Shown here: positions 12,646-27,600 of the stretch, piece after piece
Layout of the letters: each line of letters opens with the position of its first letter
How positions within the stretch are numbered: position 1 is the stretch's first letter
Assembly: GCF_023343835.1 (NCBI RefSeq)
Contig: NC_064437.1
Coordinates: 46,964,967 to 47,028,966 of the forward strand
Source of the DNA: Lagopus muta
Lineage: Eukaryota; Chordata; Aves; Galliformes; Phasianidae
Reading direction: 5' to 3'
DNA: 64,000 nucleotides
Position numbers and translations under genes: made by a program
Notes under the pieces: model-generated
What the model saw: the letters and a program-made list of their open reading frames with translations, nothing else
Told to the model about the DNA's origin: nothing
Database searches by the model: none

Positions 12646-15600
12646 CTATTAAAAAACAGAACATAAATGCATTAAAAATAACAAAATAGGGTGTTGCAAC
12701 AAATTACATGTAAAAACACTGTACCTAATTACACAGTACAGGCAGTAGTCACACAAAAGGAAAAACAGGCTTTCAGTGATCCAGCAACAGAGCTGATGTC
12801 AAGGACCTAGAGCCACATTCCTGTGCCTTTTTCTTTCCTGCTGCTTTTCCAGCTGCAGTGATTCTACCATTACTGGGAGGAGATGGTGCAATACTTGTTT
12901 GGAATAAAGTTGGATAATATAGTAGCTTCTTTTCTGAAGATTAGTTGAAGAGAATTAGGAAAAGAGCAAAGGCATCAAATTTTAATTTTTTGTTTTAAAT
13001 TAGTTACAGATGAATTCCAACTTTATTCTTGCCTGAAGCAGGACAAAACACAAACCTTACTATTTCCACACATCAGTAATAGTTATTTTAGCAGTTGAAG
13101 CATTTTATTATTAACATCTACTCATATAATTCTCTGGTTTCTGACTTCATAGACTTGTAGTGATTGGATGAAAGGAGCATCTGCAAGTTACTTAAGTTTC
13201 TGGTGGTCCAGTCCAATCAATGCAGCATTCCCATCCCTTTCCCAACACCTTATCTCAAATGAGTTCAGTTCTTACTTTGAGGCAAATCATACATGTAAAT
13301 ATCATGGCCTGGAGAGGTCATAGAATCCTCAGAGCTGGAAGGAAACTTTAAAAAGTCAGCTGGTCTAACTCCCCTACAATGAATAGGGACATCCATGGCT
13401 CAATCAGATTGCTCACAGCCTGGGCAGCCTGGTCTTGAAAGTCTCCGGGGATGGGGCACCTGCCATATCTCTGAGTAACCTGTCCCACTGCCTCACCACC
13501 CTCACTGTAAAAGACTTTTCCTCACACCCAACCTAAATCTACCCTCTTTGAATTTGAAATCATTTCCCCTTGTCCTACCAGAACACACCGTGATAAAGAG
13601 TCTGCCCTCCTCTTTCTTGTAGCTTCCTTTTAGATACTGAAAGGCCATTCTCTGGTCTCCCCAAAGCCTTCTCTTCTCCAGCTCTGAACAGCCCCAGCTC
13701 TCTCAGCCTGTCTTTATAAGAGAGGTATTCTATTCCTTCGATCATTGTTGTGGCCCTCCTTTAGACATGCTCCAACAGGTCCACATCTCCCCTACACTGA
13801 GGGCTCCACATCTGGACACAGTACAAGACACGAGGCCTCACCAGCGCAGAGCAAAGAGGCAGGATCACCTCCCTTGCCCTGCTGGCCACACTTCTTTTGA
13901 TGCAGCCCAGGATACAGTTGGCTTTCTGGGCTGCAAGGGCACACTGCTGCCTCACATCCAGCTTACTATCCACCAGCACACTCAGATCCTTTTCAGCAGG
14001 GCTGTGCTCAGTCATTTAATCCCTCAGCTTGTGTTGGTAGTGGATGTTGCCATGATTCATGTGCAAGACCTCATGCTTGGATTTATAGAACCTCATGAGG
14101 TTCTACTTGGGCCCACGACTAAAGTCTGTCCAGGTCCCTCTGGATGGTATCCCATCTGCCTGGTGTGCCCACTGCACCCTACAGCTTGCTGTCATTGGCA
14201 AACTTGCTGAGGGTGCACTCAACCCCACTGTCAGTGTCACTAATGAATATATTAAAGAGTATCAGTCCCAACACTGACCTGTGAGTGACACCACTCATCA
14301 CAGATATCCATTCAGATGTGGAGCCATTGACTCTTTGGATTTGATCCTGCACCCAGTTCTCACCCATTGAGCGATCCACCCATCAAATCTGTATCTTTCC
14401 TATTTGTAGAGAGGGATGTTATGGGGTACTGCATGAACAGCCTTACTGAAGTCCAGATCTGAATTTATAAAGAGAAAATAACTTGCAAAGGAATGCTAGA
14501 AGGGAACTCCTCCTGCTTTGCATTTAGTTTGTTCTGAGAGGATTTACTCAGGAGGATCAAATATTCCAGCTCTCTGCCAGGCACAGGATGCTAGTTGAGT
14601 TAGATCTGCCTCACTGTGGCAAACTCTGCATGCATCTGTAGCACTGTTCACCTTTGGTTGTGTGAGAACTGCAGTGACAGCACTGCAATAGGCAGGTTAC
14701 CAACAGGAAACTCATTCCATCAAGTATTGCAAACAAGAAGGAAGAATCGATCTTACAGTTACTTAGTAGTCCTTGTTTACACATAACAGTTTGGCAGACC
14801 TATTGAAAAGACATGCATTTCTTCTGTACTGATTCACTGAAAAGCTCAGGTTTGAGCTCCCCGTTAGCTCTACTTACCTGCTTGCACCTCGAGGGGGCAC
14901 TCTGGGAGGCCTTTCAGGCAGGGGGAGAGGCAGCCTCTCTGCTTGGCTGTGGATAGGGCTGCGGCTTCTGCTTGCTTCTGAGACTTCATTGTCCTATCAA
15001 AAAGAAACCGACAACAAAATCTCAAGATACAGGTGCTTCTGAAACAATTTACCTCTAAAGCACACGTTTTCCTCAGTGTCCAAGTTGGCACACAGCTTCA
15101 GGACTAGACCAGTTAGTGTATGCAGATATAGGATCAACACAGCTGAAAACAAAGACACATGTACTATCAGTAATGTGTCTATGTACTGAATTCTGTGAAA
15201 TAAGATCACAAACTAGACCCAGATACAGATTTTCAGTCACTTTTGGTAGCAAAACATCAAAATGGTTGATACCAATGGCATGAAGTGTGGTTCAGAAGCA
15301 TCTAATCAAGACAGAAGCAGCAGAGAGGGAGTTGCACAACAGGCTGCAGACCAGCAGAATTTGGTTTTTATTAGCTTCCCGAGAGAAGCAGCTACATTTT
15401 GATATTTATGAAAATACCCTGCTATCCCTAAAAACTTTATTTTTCCCATATAAAAACAAAGTCATTGAAAGACCAGTGAGTGCATGTAGCCGAGAGCTTA
15501 CCTCACTGTCCCCTTCCATCCCACTGCTGACACTCAATATGCTCCGAGTGCTGGAGCGGTTGCTTGCACTACCTAGGGTTAGTAAGCAAGACAAAAACGG

Positions 15601-18600
15601 TTCATTAGATCCTTGTGATTTTACTGCAAACCACTGACTCACTATTCCTCATAACCTCATCTGTACCTCTTGCATATATGATTTAATACTTGCTTAGATA
15701 AAGTCGTTTCCACTGTTATTTTTCACACGTTCAAGATTGAAATGATTGCATTTCCTACAACACTGATCACTGGGCCAAACCCTTCAGATCTAACTTTCTG
15801 GCAGATTTCTCCACTGCCAAGGTCCAGGCTTCTGGTTAAATACTTGGCCATAATCTAACTGAAAGGATCCAGTGCCAGTGTCAGACAGCAAGTCAGATAA
15901 ATATTTTCACAACTGTTACACACTCAACTTCTATGTGTATTTAAATTACCAGTCCCCGTGTCCAAACTGCATACAGGTACATAGCTAAGGGTATCACCAC
16001 ATTAATTTCTGGAATAACTGAATGAGCTCTCTGTGCTCAGTTTGCAGAGTCTGTGAAAATGCAGGAATTTCATTTGTGTGGTTAAATTTCATAAAACAAC
16101 AATATAATAAATATGTCCAGAGCGTCCAAATCATTCAGAAGTTTGGGTCCCAGAGAAATCAATGAGAAATGCTGCCCTTTATCTATAACATCTGAGGAAA
16201 TTACAAGTAGAGATCTGTTCCCAGCCTGCAATATGGTTACGTCCCTCAGAACAGAACAGCACATTTCTTGCTGAGAGTAACAGCAAGGGACCATAATTTT
16301 ATTTTTTATTTTTTTTCCTATGAAAGCAGCTGTCATCTACTTTTGAGGACTGATTTTGGAGACTACTCCTTTCTTCAGAAGGCTCAAGGGAAACATTTTG
16401 CCCAGCTTTCAGGTTTTCCTCCTGTAGATATTCATGAACAACATGTGTACCCAAATCCCCTGATGAACCTGGAGTTGCTTTTACTGCTTTGAAATCAATT
16501 GGTATGCATACTTCAGGGTGCCAGTGTCGGCACTAGGATTCAGCAACAGAAGTCCTGATTCATGAGCTGGCTTCCAGACTCATGCTAGGGAAATATTTTC
16601 TGCCCAGACTTCCTGCAGAGAGGGGGTGACACTCAGGGTTTGCTTACTTGTTGTACTGGATGTGCTTTCTGTTTTCCAGTCTCCTCGCTTTAGCTCCTTT
16701 TTTGGTGGGAATACGTTTTTCCTTGGAGTATACTCATATATGCCACATTCTGGTTTCCCCAAAGTATTATGAGAACGTCGAATGGGTACTGTAATTTCCA
16801 GATCTGGAGGGCAAAATGAGAACGAAGAGCTCAGAATGATCTACTGAGTCTAAACTCCGAGATAGCTTCACATCCCAAAACAAAGTTAAACAGTCACATA
16901 AAGACGATCATAATTGTACATGTACAAATCAGGATTCACTCCACAGGTGTGGACATCATTTTCTCGGCATGGGAAACTGAGGAGTAAAGCAGCTTTGTCT
17001 TTTTTAGCCAACAGGCACACAGTTGTATCAATATATCACATAATTACAATATGGCAACATTTCTGCCTCAAGAATCCGTTAGTACTTTTAGTTGCTTCAC
17101 TACCAGAGAATTGCAGAATCAGAGACTGTTACCTGCACTTTTCCCTGATTTTTGCTTCTCCATTTGCCTCCTGGTTATGCTGTCTCGTAGCCGTTTCAGA
17201 TTTTCCTAAAAGATCACGAAATATTCTTTTCAGGGTTTTGGACAAAGGAGGAGGAAGAGTTTTCTGACAGTGAAGGAACATATTTAAGCTAACTTTACAA
17301 CCAATCCATAACAAAGCTTGCTAAACCTGGATGAAGTCCAAACCATGTCAACAAGTTTTAATCTATTCTCTTCAGAAATCCCTGTGTGCCTTTTAGAAGC
17401 CAAGTTCTTTTTTTCAGATGTTAGATACTTTCAGGTCAGGTTCACAGATCAGATATAGTTGCAGATAAAAGCACACTGGGTTTAGAACATCCCTGTATTT
17501 TCTGTCTCCACTGTTACACCAGCACAGAAACAGGACACAGGTTCAAGTAACTGCACAGTCCTTTCTGTACTAAGAAAAGATAATTCTGACTGTGGGGACA
17601 GATTTCCATACATCGGAGAATGATGGACAATTGAGAGAACTGGGATGTCCTCCAATAAAGCAAGAGGGCTCACCTGCAAATATAACTGGGAATAAAGTTT
17701 ATTTACATACCACTTATTACCTCCCCACTCCTTTCCTACTATAAGACAGCTTTTACAGCAGAGAAATAAATACATATGTGAAAGTGAGAAAATCCCTGAA
17801 CAGGCAGAGAAGCAGAAGGAACACAAGATACCACAAGGCTCCAAAAGAAGCAGGGAATGCTTTCAAATAGGGAACTCCACACTAACAAGATAACAGAAAC
17901 CTGAAAACGTGACTGCTAGTTCCATCGGTCATTGCATTGCTGCTGCCAACAGCTGAATGATTTCCTCATTCAACTCAACCACGGCACTTTCACTAGACTT
18001 TGCCCAGCTACAAAGAACAGGCAATTCTGGATGCTGCAGGAATGAAAGCCATCAGACAAAATTTTTCAAATGACCTGAGGAAGCATCAGTCCATCTATAG
18101 GACAGGAGTTTAATGGCAATACACCATCTGGGACAGAGTCTTCATTGATCTGAAATGGATGGCAACTGACAACCTGAACATTCATTCGCTGAAGTCCCTG
18201 CCAGCAAGTAGGGGCTAGGTGGAAAGAAAGGTAATTTAGTTACCTGGATTGTGCCTGATCCCTAGCATCCTCCATCTTTGAAAGACTAAAACTATTACTG
18301 CAAGACAACAAACAGAACTATAAAACAGTTATCTGCTTGCTGCTTCATGGAAACAGCCCCTCAAAGTCAGAAGAAAAATCTGCTAGTGAGGGGACTGTGA
18401 AGAGTCTTCCTGCTCCAACCTGGAAAGGAGTGTACCTACACTGAAACGTTTAGGATATATGCTTAGAGAGATCACTGTATTTCTTAAACAGCGGAATAAA
18501 CCAGTACCTGCTGGAAACGGAATGATTCTGATCTCTTCTTCTGGTTTAGTTGCCACTCCTTAAAGTGAAGTACAGCTTCATCAACGTTGAGTATGCCCAT

Positions 18601-21600
18601 TTTCACTTGTTCTTGTAATGTGATCAGCTGCCGTTGACCTGGGGTTTTCATTCCAGCAAATGGATCATATATACTTGATTGAGACAGGTCTCTAACAGGC
18701 CTGACCATCGTTTCTGAAGAGACAATAAAATATCACTGAGCTCGTGTTATCTGCCCTCCTTGCTGAATACAAAGCAATTCAAACAGCCTTGATGCCCTAT
18801 TACTGAATAGGCTGAATGTTTCACTAACCAGAAGAGTATTTAGTCTTTATCTGTTTTGACACCATTTATCAAGGCTAAAAGCTTGGGAGGTAGTACTGTG
18901 CATACTGTCCTAGTGATAATCTCTATGCTTAAAATAAAATAAACTTAAGTGAACAGCACAAAAGGCCCTCCTTTAAGCACTTTGTTTCCTCATCTCAAAA
19001 GTACCTCTCTCCCCTGAGTAACCCATAAAACAGTGTTTCACTTTGCAATCACAAAGCTGGACTTCCTAATCTGTGCAATGTAACTCCAGCAGCTGAAAGC
19101 TCATCCTACTGATGCTGGCTATTTTTACCTCATTTACAACATTAAAAAAGGAGTACCTAACACAGGAGATAAGAGATAATAATAATAAGAGATAAGAGAT
19201 GGTTGCTAGCACTTTGACAATGAATTGGATTAGAAGTTAAAGAGCAAGGTCATAATTTTGGAGCATAGAGATCAATGGGAGGCAGTGCACTACAGGTTAA
19301 ATCCCAGGAAGTAACAATCAGCAGGCAGTGACTACATCCAGAAGACCAGGAGTGGAGTATCAGCTCCATGAAGCAATATGGGTCAAAACAGAAAAGGACT
19401 TCAAACATCATTAAAATCCCATCTTAAGATAAACACTGAGACAGGAGATATGTACTGTATGAGATAAAAGAGCACTCCTCACACTGCGGATGTAAAAGTT
19501 TGCAGTGTAATGTAAGGTCAAGTCATTCATTTAGGACTGTTATCCCCAGTCTTATAAGACAGCCTGTTCTGTCACATACACATCTCACTTGAACAACACT
19601 ACCTCAGCAGATTTGCTTTTGGATTACTTGAAAGATATTCAGGATGAACTTCTGACTTACCTTTCCTCACCTTTCCTCTAGGGACATAGAGATTCTCAGG
19701 TCTTTGAGTTTTCTGTGCAAAAACTGAAAAACCAACAATGTTTAGACACTTATCACAAGTCAGGAAGACAAGTATCAGGATGAATAGGGTAAGCATTCTC
19801 AATTCTGCATTGCATTACAGCTTCTGTTAAGCTCCTACTGAACCCTAATAAGACCACTAAAGAAAACAGAATAATGAGCTGTACAGTAAAACTCCCCTTC
19901 TGTCATCTTCAAAGAATTTAGCCCAGTCACCTCTAAGAGAACTCTGGAAATACCTTCCTACAGTAGTGTAATGGTGAGAAATTGAAATTACTGAAATTAC
20001 TTTCCCACACTCAACTAGAGTTCTTGTTAGTGTGTTTGTGGAATATGACAATTTTCACAAGGGGCTTAGGTAACTAAGAAGAAGTTTTCCTTAGTTTCAA
20101 TTTGGAATCACTTCAGAATGAGGTACTGTCCTATGTAAATGCCACTGAACCAATGATACCATTACAGAGCAGCAAGTTCTCAATTTATTAGCTTGATCAT
20201 ACCCTCACAATACCAAAATCTTTCATGTTTACATGGATTTGTTTATACTGGCTAGGGGCAATCTGTCATCCTCATGTTTTCATTAAGAGAAATCTCAGGC
20301 CAAGACCTCAGGATACAACTCCACATTTTCAGAGTAGGCAGAAAATGAAAAACAGAAATAAAATCCCAAAGGTAATCCAGTTCCTATGGTTGAGAGACAA
20401 ATAATCAAAGGGTCACAGAAACACTGAGTAGCTTTTCTTAGTACGTATTTGGTAACTGGAGCCTTTGTCAATGCCATTCTAAAGATGACTGGTAAAGATC
20501 GCGGTACCCAACTCACCTTTGGAGATGTACAGCTCATTGTCTGGCTGTGGAGAGCTGGATTCTGGTCTTGGAACAGGAACTGGAGGTCTGCTAGCCATTT
20601 CCTGGGGAAAAGTATCTTTTTCCACTGAGTAATAGACATCTTCACCATACTGCTGGGAATCTCCTTCCCCAGAATCTGGTGCATCCATGCTACCACCTAC
20701 AACATAGAAAGGCTCGTAAGAAAAATAACCTGTCTACTTCACTGAAAATTGGATCCCTCCAGATGTGGAATGTATCACATTTTTACCAACCTGGTCATTT
20801 CTCAGGTAAAAATACACAGTTTTGCAGTGAATTACAGTGCCAAAGACCTTCAAGACAGGATTCCGTAAAGTCATTAATACCTAGTAGCATGTAAGCATTT
20901 GCTACTAAGCTTGTACTGTGTGCTTTGGTAAAGAAACCACAGGGGAAAGTCTAAAAATTGGTCTAAGAATTATTACTGACACTAGTAACCAGGAACATCT
21001 TAAGTTCCAGTTCATTAACAGACAGTAGTTAACAAATCAAATAGGGCACTGATTTCCAAAAGTTACTTGTGGCTGTCAGAACATTAGAGGGAATTTTTCT
21101 TTTTTCTGAAACAATCACAACCAGCTGACAATTTATTTGACTTGAGAAAAACAGAACTCAGAGGGAACTGGCTGCTTGCATCCGCACTTAAAAGACCCAG
21201 CTCGTACTACACCACCTTTGTCACCCCCATTCTGTTCTCACTAACCTCCCTGCAAAATCAAATGCTGTCATATCTAATTTAAAAGTTAGTTTCACGCATT
21301 TGTATGTTGGGAAACGATCGGCTCAAGATTAAGACAATTAAGAGCCCTTGGACTAACTGCCTGCACTGTTACCAAGTCATAAATGAATAACCTAGTCATT
21401 GGACTTATTTGCCTTCAGTGCTGCTGTACGCCTAGCTAAATTAATGCAATGAAAGCCAGAGTATCAGTGCTGGCAGAGGAAATAGAACAATATGTTAAAA
21501 GACACAGTTTTAATGTTGCTCTGAATGCAGCTGGGTAACCCGTGAAAAGTGAGTCTGGATCCCATGGAACCTGATGAGTTGGGAAAGTGCTCAGATGACC

Positions 21601-24600
21601 ATGTCATGCAAAGGGGGATAGCCCACAGCATGTTTGGGAACCAGAATTTCTCTCCATTTTCCAGTCTGCTATTTTCAAATAGACTGACTTGTGAATAAAA
21701 CATCCGCATTAAAATTCATCACTAGCTAATGCTGCTCCTCTTTATACTCAGGCCCTGCGCATGAGGTGAACCTGCGTGAGCATCAAGACATCAGAGTTAA
21801 TTCCCATTACAAAGATGAGGACAAAGACTGCCGTTTCTGAACAGATAACAGCTGTGTGCTTGTACTCACTGATAAGCACAGATCGAACAAGAAGTCAGCC
21901 ATCTTTCATGGTAAGATACAAACCACACTAGTCAAGTCACCTCATGAGCTCTACAGGATGCTCTTACTATTACATTTTATCTGTACCCACTAAAGCAAGG
22001 CTGTCTGTGTCAAATAGTGAGGACTAGCTCCTGTCTCAACAGATCAAGAACAAATCTCAAGTTCCATTTAATTGTTCCGTATGTGCTGCTCCCCTCCTCT
22101 CCAAACAGGTCTCACCTTCTAAAAACTTGCGGAGCATCGAGTCTTTCACAGTTAGAGAGATTTCATCTCCAGAAATTGGAGTGTCTGCCTTGGACTGAAG
22201 CATTTCTACATCTGAAAAAGAAAAATCAGACCAATGAGCCCGTTGATTATGTCCTTAAGCACATTGAACAACATCAGACAAAATGACATGACAATTCTGA
22301 TTGGATTTTCATTTTATAGTGAACATCAAAAATTACAGCAGACAACTGACCAGACTCTTGCCTCTAAAGGCTCAATAAATTGCCTGTAATATAAATTGCA
22401 AATAATTGAAGTCCACTTCATGCAAACCTTTGCCAGCAGTCTGCCACTTATACTTGAAGAAAATAGAGGTGACTAATATTGCTTGGTGAGAACTGCTGAC
22501 AAGGCTCCAAGCAGACACTAAGGATTTCTTTGTGCATGTAATGCTGCTCTGAAGTGGGAAGAGTGAGCTGGAGGTTCTGGATGTCAGTCTTCAGAATTTA
22601 ATAACCAAAATACTTTTCTTCAAAGAGACTTTTACTTCCCCTTTGCAGGGCTTAAGATTTCAGAAGGGAGCTCAAGTAACTTGCAAACAGAGAAATGTAT
22701 AGAAGATGCATTATGACCCATTGACCCCTTGCTAGAGCTAAAATACATATGCATGCACACCGTGTAACAAAAGGTTATATCCTTCTCCCTTTAAACTTTT
22801 TTAAACAATAGGAGTTAAGTATTTCTGCACATGAAGAAAGCTGCCTCTTTACACAGACCTATCCTTTATGTAAGACAAAGGTTTCAATGTGTTGGTATAA
22901 ATTACACCCCTGAACTTTACAAGTAGTTAATATTTTGCTGCACAGTTCCCTCAGTTTGCTCAAGGAAAACAATGAGGCTGCTGTTCCTTGTATCAACTAA
23001 AGAACAAAAAAAATAAAAACCAATAAGGACAGCGTCAAAAACTCAGTCTTAAGAGAATAGAAGTAGTGGGAGAGGGAAAGGATACATAGGATGTAGAACA
23101 AGGGCATCATAAGTACCTAATTTTTAGGCGTTGGAGCTCTACAAATTACAGGACAATGTATTTTATTTGGTTGAAACTCTCAAGGATAAAGGACGAAACT
23201 CAAACTCTTTTGGTTTGAATGTCCACAGAGTTCATAGATAGGGAAACAATGTCATGAGTCAGGACTTGTTCCCACCAGGATTTGCCACTGTTAGCAACTG
23301 GCCTTGCATAGACAAAATGCAATCTAAATGTTTCCTCAAGTAAAATGGCACAACAACAAGCTTCAGCCTTACCTACTAAGCTGACTTATCAAACATAAGT
23401 CAGCAAAGAGAAATGCAAGAGAAGATTATAAGTGCTATCATTCTGTACTCTCTGCAGGAATCTTCTTGCTCAAGGTACTTCATACACTGAATACACACAC
23501 AAAAACCTGTCAGTTCACTCTTCACATGAATCACCAAGGTTTTCAGCATTTTCTAGATTCCTTGCACTTAGATTCTCCTTCCCTATGCTGATTCTAGACT
23601 ACTCACAAATACTATTTTGTAACATTCAGGAGATGCTGGTGAGGGGGAAGCAGAAAAAGTAAAGCATTTTATCTGATGCTGTAGTTTGTACTACAAAATT
23701 GGTATGATAGAGATCACTTTCCCTTCTTGCTATTCAGCTGTTGTTTGTTACAGTCTGTGAATGACTCAGCTAAATGATATTTACCTGTGATCTGCACCAG
23801 CTTAGAGCAAATTCCAATCATATTCAAGAAAGTTGTTTGACATTGTGAGTATTCGAAAAGGGTAATAAAAGGGAAGTGCTCTTCTGAGGTAGGAATGATA
23901 ACAGTTTATAAGGAATTTAATGAGGCAATTCAATCTCATTTTTTTAAAAAAACAGCAAACAAGGTAACAGCAGGAACTGCTAAGTTCCCGAGTTAGGAGT
24001 ACTTTCTGATTTGTACTGCTCAGGCTACTAAGACCCACACAAAACTTACAGGGACCACCAGCAACCTTCAACAGCAGCATTTGACTTTCTGCAGCATCAG
24101 TTTAAAATTGGCCCTTTTGTAGGTTCTGCACTTTCTCTGCAAATGTTTCCCCAAGACCAAGTGCAGATAGAAAAATCAAAACCAAAAACACATTAAAAGA
24201 AATGAAGTGGGATGAAAAATGTAAGAACTGGTAGAACATTCTGGTATCAAAGTATTTGTTGCTACTTTTCTCATTACAATGGCTCTTTCTTTTCAAATCA
24301 GCTTCTGCTGGGCAAGCTGAGTGTTACCAACCTTTCTTTGATCAGTCTCCAAGAAACTCATGGAAGCACATTCTGATTACAACAAATGGGCATGCTGCCA
24401 CAGTATGCCTACATTTAAAACAGCCCAGGTATTGTCCTCTGTGCCACAGCTATAAGTACTTACATAAGGGCTACTCTGACCTGCAGAAAGTACTTCAGCA
24501 GCAGATGTTTATAATTTCCTAGGGAATTATTCCATCCCCCCAAAATTAGGCCAGTACAAAAGCTTGAAGTTTTAATTTGTGATCCTAACCAAATGAGTCC

Positions 24601-27600
24601 TAAGCCAGCCAGCACTCCTACCAATTTCAGTGGGCTTTTTCTTCTTCGCTGGTGTTCTAAAAAACGGTGAAACTCTCCCACTTTGAGAGAACCAGTATTG
24701 GAGCACTGTGCCAATTTAAACTTACCTGTTATGATACAGGTAAATTATAAGCATTGTTCGGATAAGTTGTAAATATTAATCAGGCAAAGATTAATAGGCT
24801 ACATAAGAAATAACAGATATTTTCTGTAAAATACTCCTGACTGGAAGGTGGCAAAGATATGTCCACAGTAGCAATACACTGGGAGAACCCCAGAAAAAGC
24901 AGGGTACTCTTCTTTCTCTTACTGAGCCACATAGAACACTTGCCCAATATTTTGAAACAGACTCATTTAGCCATGCTTTCCAGCACAGAAACCATAAATA
25001 TCTATTTCTGGGGCAAGTTTGGGTTTTTACCTTTCCAGTCCCACTAGTCCTGCAGAGCCTATATCATGTGCATACACCAGGAGAACTTTCTGTTGCTGAC
25101 CCTGGAAACCTCCATCATCCTGCTGATTCGCCTGTGCTTGCAGAAGGCTCCTCTAAGAGCAGCAGTCTGCTGGACTTTCCTGCTGAGGAGACCCACGGAA
25201 AGCTGCCTGACTGAGGCTTTGACTACACAACTCTTCCCATCCATAGGCAGCCATGTGTTAGCTCTCCATCTCCATGCCCATCAGCCAAGCATGCTGCGTA
25301 TGGTGCATTCCATCCAAAGTGCCAGCCACATTCCTTTCTAAGATCTGATTAAGTGAGGGCAGGAAAACCTCTCTACCTGAGCTGTTAAACTTAGTGTAGT
25401 TTGTTTGACAGAATGTCGTATTGTAATTTACCAGTTTTGAACTAGACTTTCAGAGAGCATGCGATTTACATCCATGATAGAAAGGAATACCATTTCACAG
25501 TTTCTGGGATTTCTGTACGTCCAAGAAATGGAAGACAATGAGTTGGTCTTAGTGGTATTAAGTATGCTTTTCTCTTCTTCAGAATTAGTCTGTGAATCCC
25601 ATTCAGAGATGGGGAAACAGTTCTTGATCTTGTAATCTTGCTCTGAAGCCTTTGAGCAATTTTATAAGCCAGTGTAGCGTGATGGAAAGTGCAGCAATAA
25701 CAGCAGAGCAGCAGGATCCCAGGCTGCAGCAAGTGCAGATTTGCTCAAATGCAACAGCTGTGGGCACAGGAATAAAGGACAGAAGCTACTTACCTTCAGA
25801 AAGCCACAGGTATACAAGGATCTCCAAAGAGATACCCTAGGCCTCCACTGCCAACCTTTACATGAGATCGGTAAAGGGTGGATCCTGGCTCCACCCCTTC
25901 TGGTCACTCAAGAGCATTGCATGCACCTAAGCTCCCCTGGGTTGGCCCTGCCTTCTTCCACCAGGAGCTCAATTACTGCTACAAGCTGTGACTCAGCATT
26001 TCCACTACAACCAGCCAACATCAAAAGTGGACTTTGATTTCCTTACAGTGGAAAAACTATAACCAGCCTTTACTCTTGAAACTCAACCAGGACGTATTAA
26101 ATACGAGAGAGAGCAACTGAGGTTTTTAAGCCCAAAATATCGTAGTGATTATACATACAAAGATCTTCTGGGGCACCAGGGACAAATCCAGCCATAGATT
26201 CATAAAGCTCTTCGTCAGAACCTGGGTTTAAGGAACATTTCATTAACAGGTCAGTAGAAAGATGAGCCATGGATTCATAAACAGACTCATCCTCTTCGCC
26301 TTGCATCAGCTCTTCCTTAATGTGACTCTTCAGCATATCTGCAGTTTCCTGTAAAGAAAAGAGTCCAAGGAGGAAAAAAAACCAACAAAATTAAATAAAG
26401 AATCTGGAGAATAAGCACAAAGCAAAACACATCACTCTCCCACCATTAGTGGAAAAAGCCTTCCAAGAGCACTCCACTCCCAAACACTAAGGCTTCTCAT
26501 ATGAGCTAAATCCACACTACAGTCCTTTTGGGCCAGCCTCCATGATCTAAGTTGTAATGGCAGATAATTAAGGTGAAACAAGGAGATGCTGACCCATTCT
26601 GAATAACCACTAGTGCCTTTCTGCCCCTCAGTTTCATTTTCTACTTGACATCTATAATGTCCTAGAACACAAGTTCATTCTAAAATTACAAAGGCTTATA
26701 AATGGCTATTTTGGAGTAAGCGTAGCTTACCATAAAGGGAGTTTTGCCACATGCAGAGCACTTCCAAGAAAACAAATTTTAACTCTGCTAACTAGATTCA
26801 GTTTCAGCTTTTTGGCAATAGCAGTAGCATGTAACACCTAGTGGGAGTATACAGACCACCCTTTTCTCTGAAACTAACAGGAAACCTCATAGAAGTCAGC
26901 TGCTCAAGTAATACCAACAACTTTCGATTCACAGGACAGCAGAACTCTTTCTCATAAATTTCTCACATGGAGGGAGAGGAAGGGGCTGCAGTTTTGCCAA
27001 GATCAGGAGGTTAGAAATGTACATGAGGAACCATGTGTCTGCAGAAACATCACTGGATGGATGAATGACAAGGAAACCCAACATCGCAGGCTCTGATTCC
27101 ATCTCTTTTTGTTCTTTCCCCTATGAATTATCCTGGCTCCAGAGATGAAACCAACCCTCAAGCACAGAAGCTTTCTTGGTGGCTGTACATCTGCCTCCTA
27201 CACCCTACCACATCACCCTGCACCCTTTACTACCTCAGCATTCCTCACACACAACACTTTCAGTGCAAAGCTTGATATCCACACTTGCTGTAGGACAATG
27301 TAGAAGAATGCTGCTCCTTCTTACCACATATTCATCAATGAATTGTCGGAGGTCCTTAAAGCCATGCTTTTCCGCTATCGTGTTTGGATAGTGACCATAT
27401 TTATTGGCTACACTGTAGGCCTGCAGTGCTCCAGGGCATGTCAGCAGCAAAGCAGTAAGGTTTTTCAGCCCATATCTTGCAGAAAAGTGAAGCAGTGTTG
27501 GCAACTCCTCATCCCTCTGATCTGTGAGAACAGAAGCCTGTTAGAATCTAAGTTATTCTCCAGCAGCAACAAAGACAGTAAATGAGAAACTAACATCCTA

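Larger units (their letters stand above)
14994..18507 (-). other. PIK3AP1 introns 12 to 15
   Basis: Four introns at 14994-15501, 15573-16647, 16804-17132 and 17206-18507. I see no mobile element or RNA gene in them. Overlapping open frames are exon shadows or chance. Confidence 0.8.
18714..22115 (-). other. PIK3AP1 introns 9 to 11
   Basis: Introns at 18714-19660, 19724-20516 and 20697-22115. Intron 11 holds a short GATAA-rich simple repeat. Nothing else is recognised. Confidence 0.8.

Noticed and set aside
13761-14015. Reverse-transcriptase-like open frame that could be taken for a gene.
   Set aside because: It is the decayed CR1 LINE ORF2 remnant; the neighbouring palm-region piece is in another frame with the FADD site changed.
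20679-20689. Alternative exon 10 acceptor in PIK3AP1 directly before CATGGATG.
   Set aside because: Using it would remove seven bases and break phase with exon 9; the upstream AG keeps frame and matches the mammalian GxSM start.
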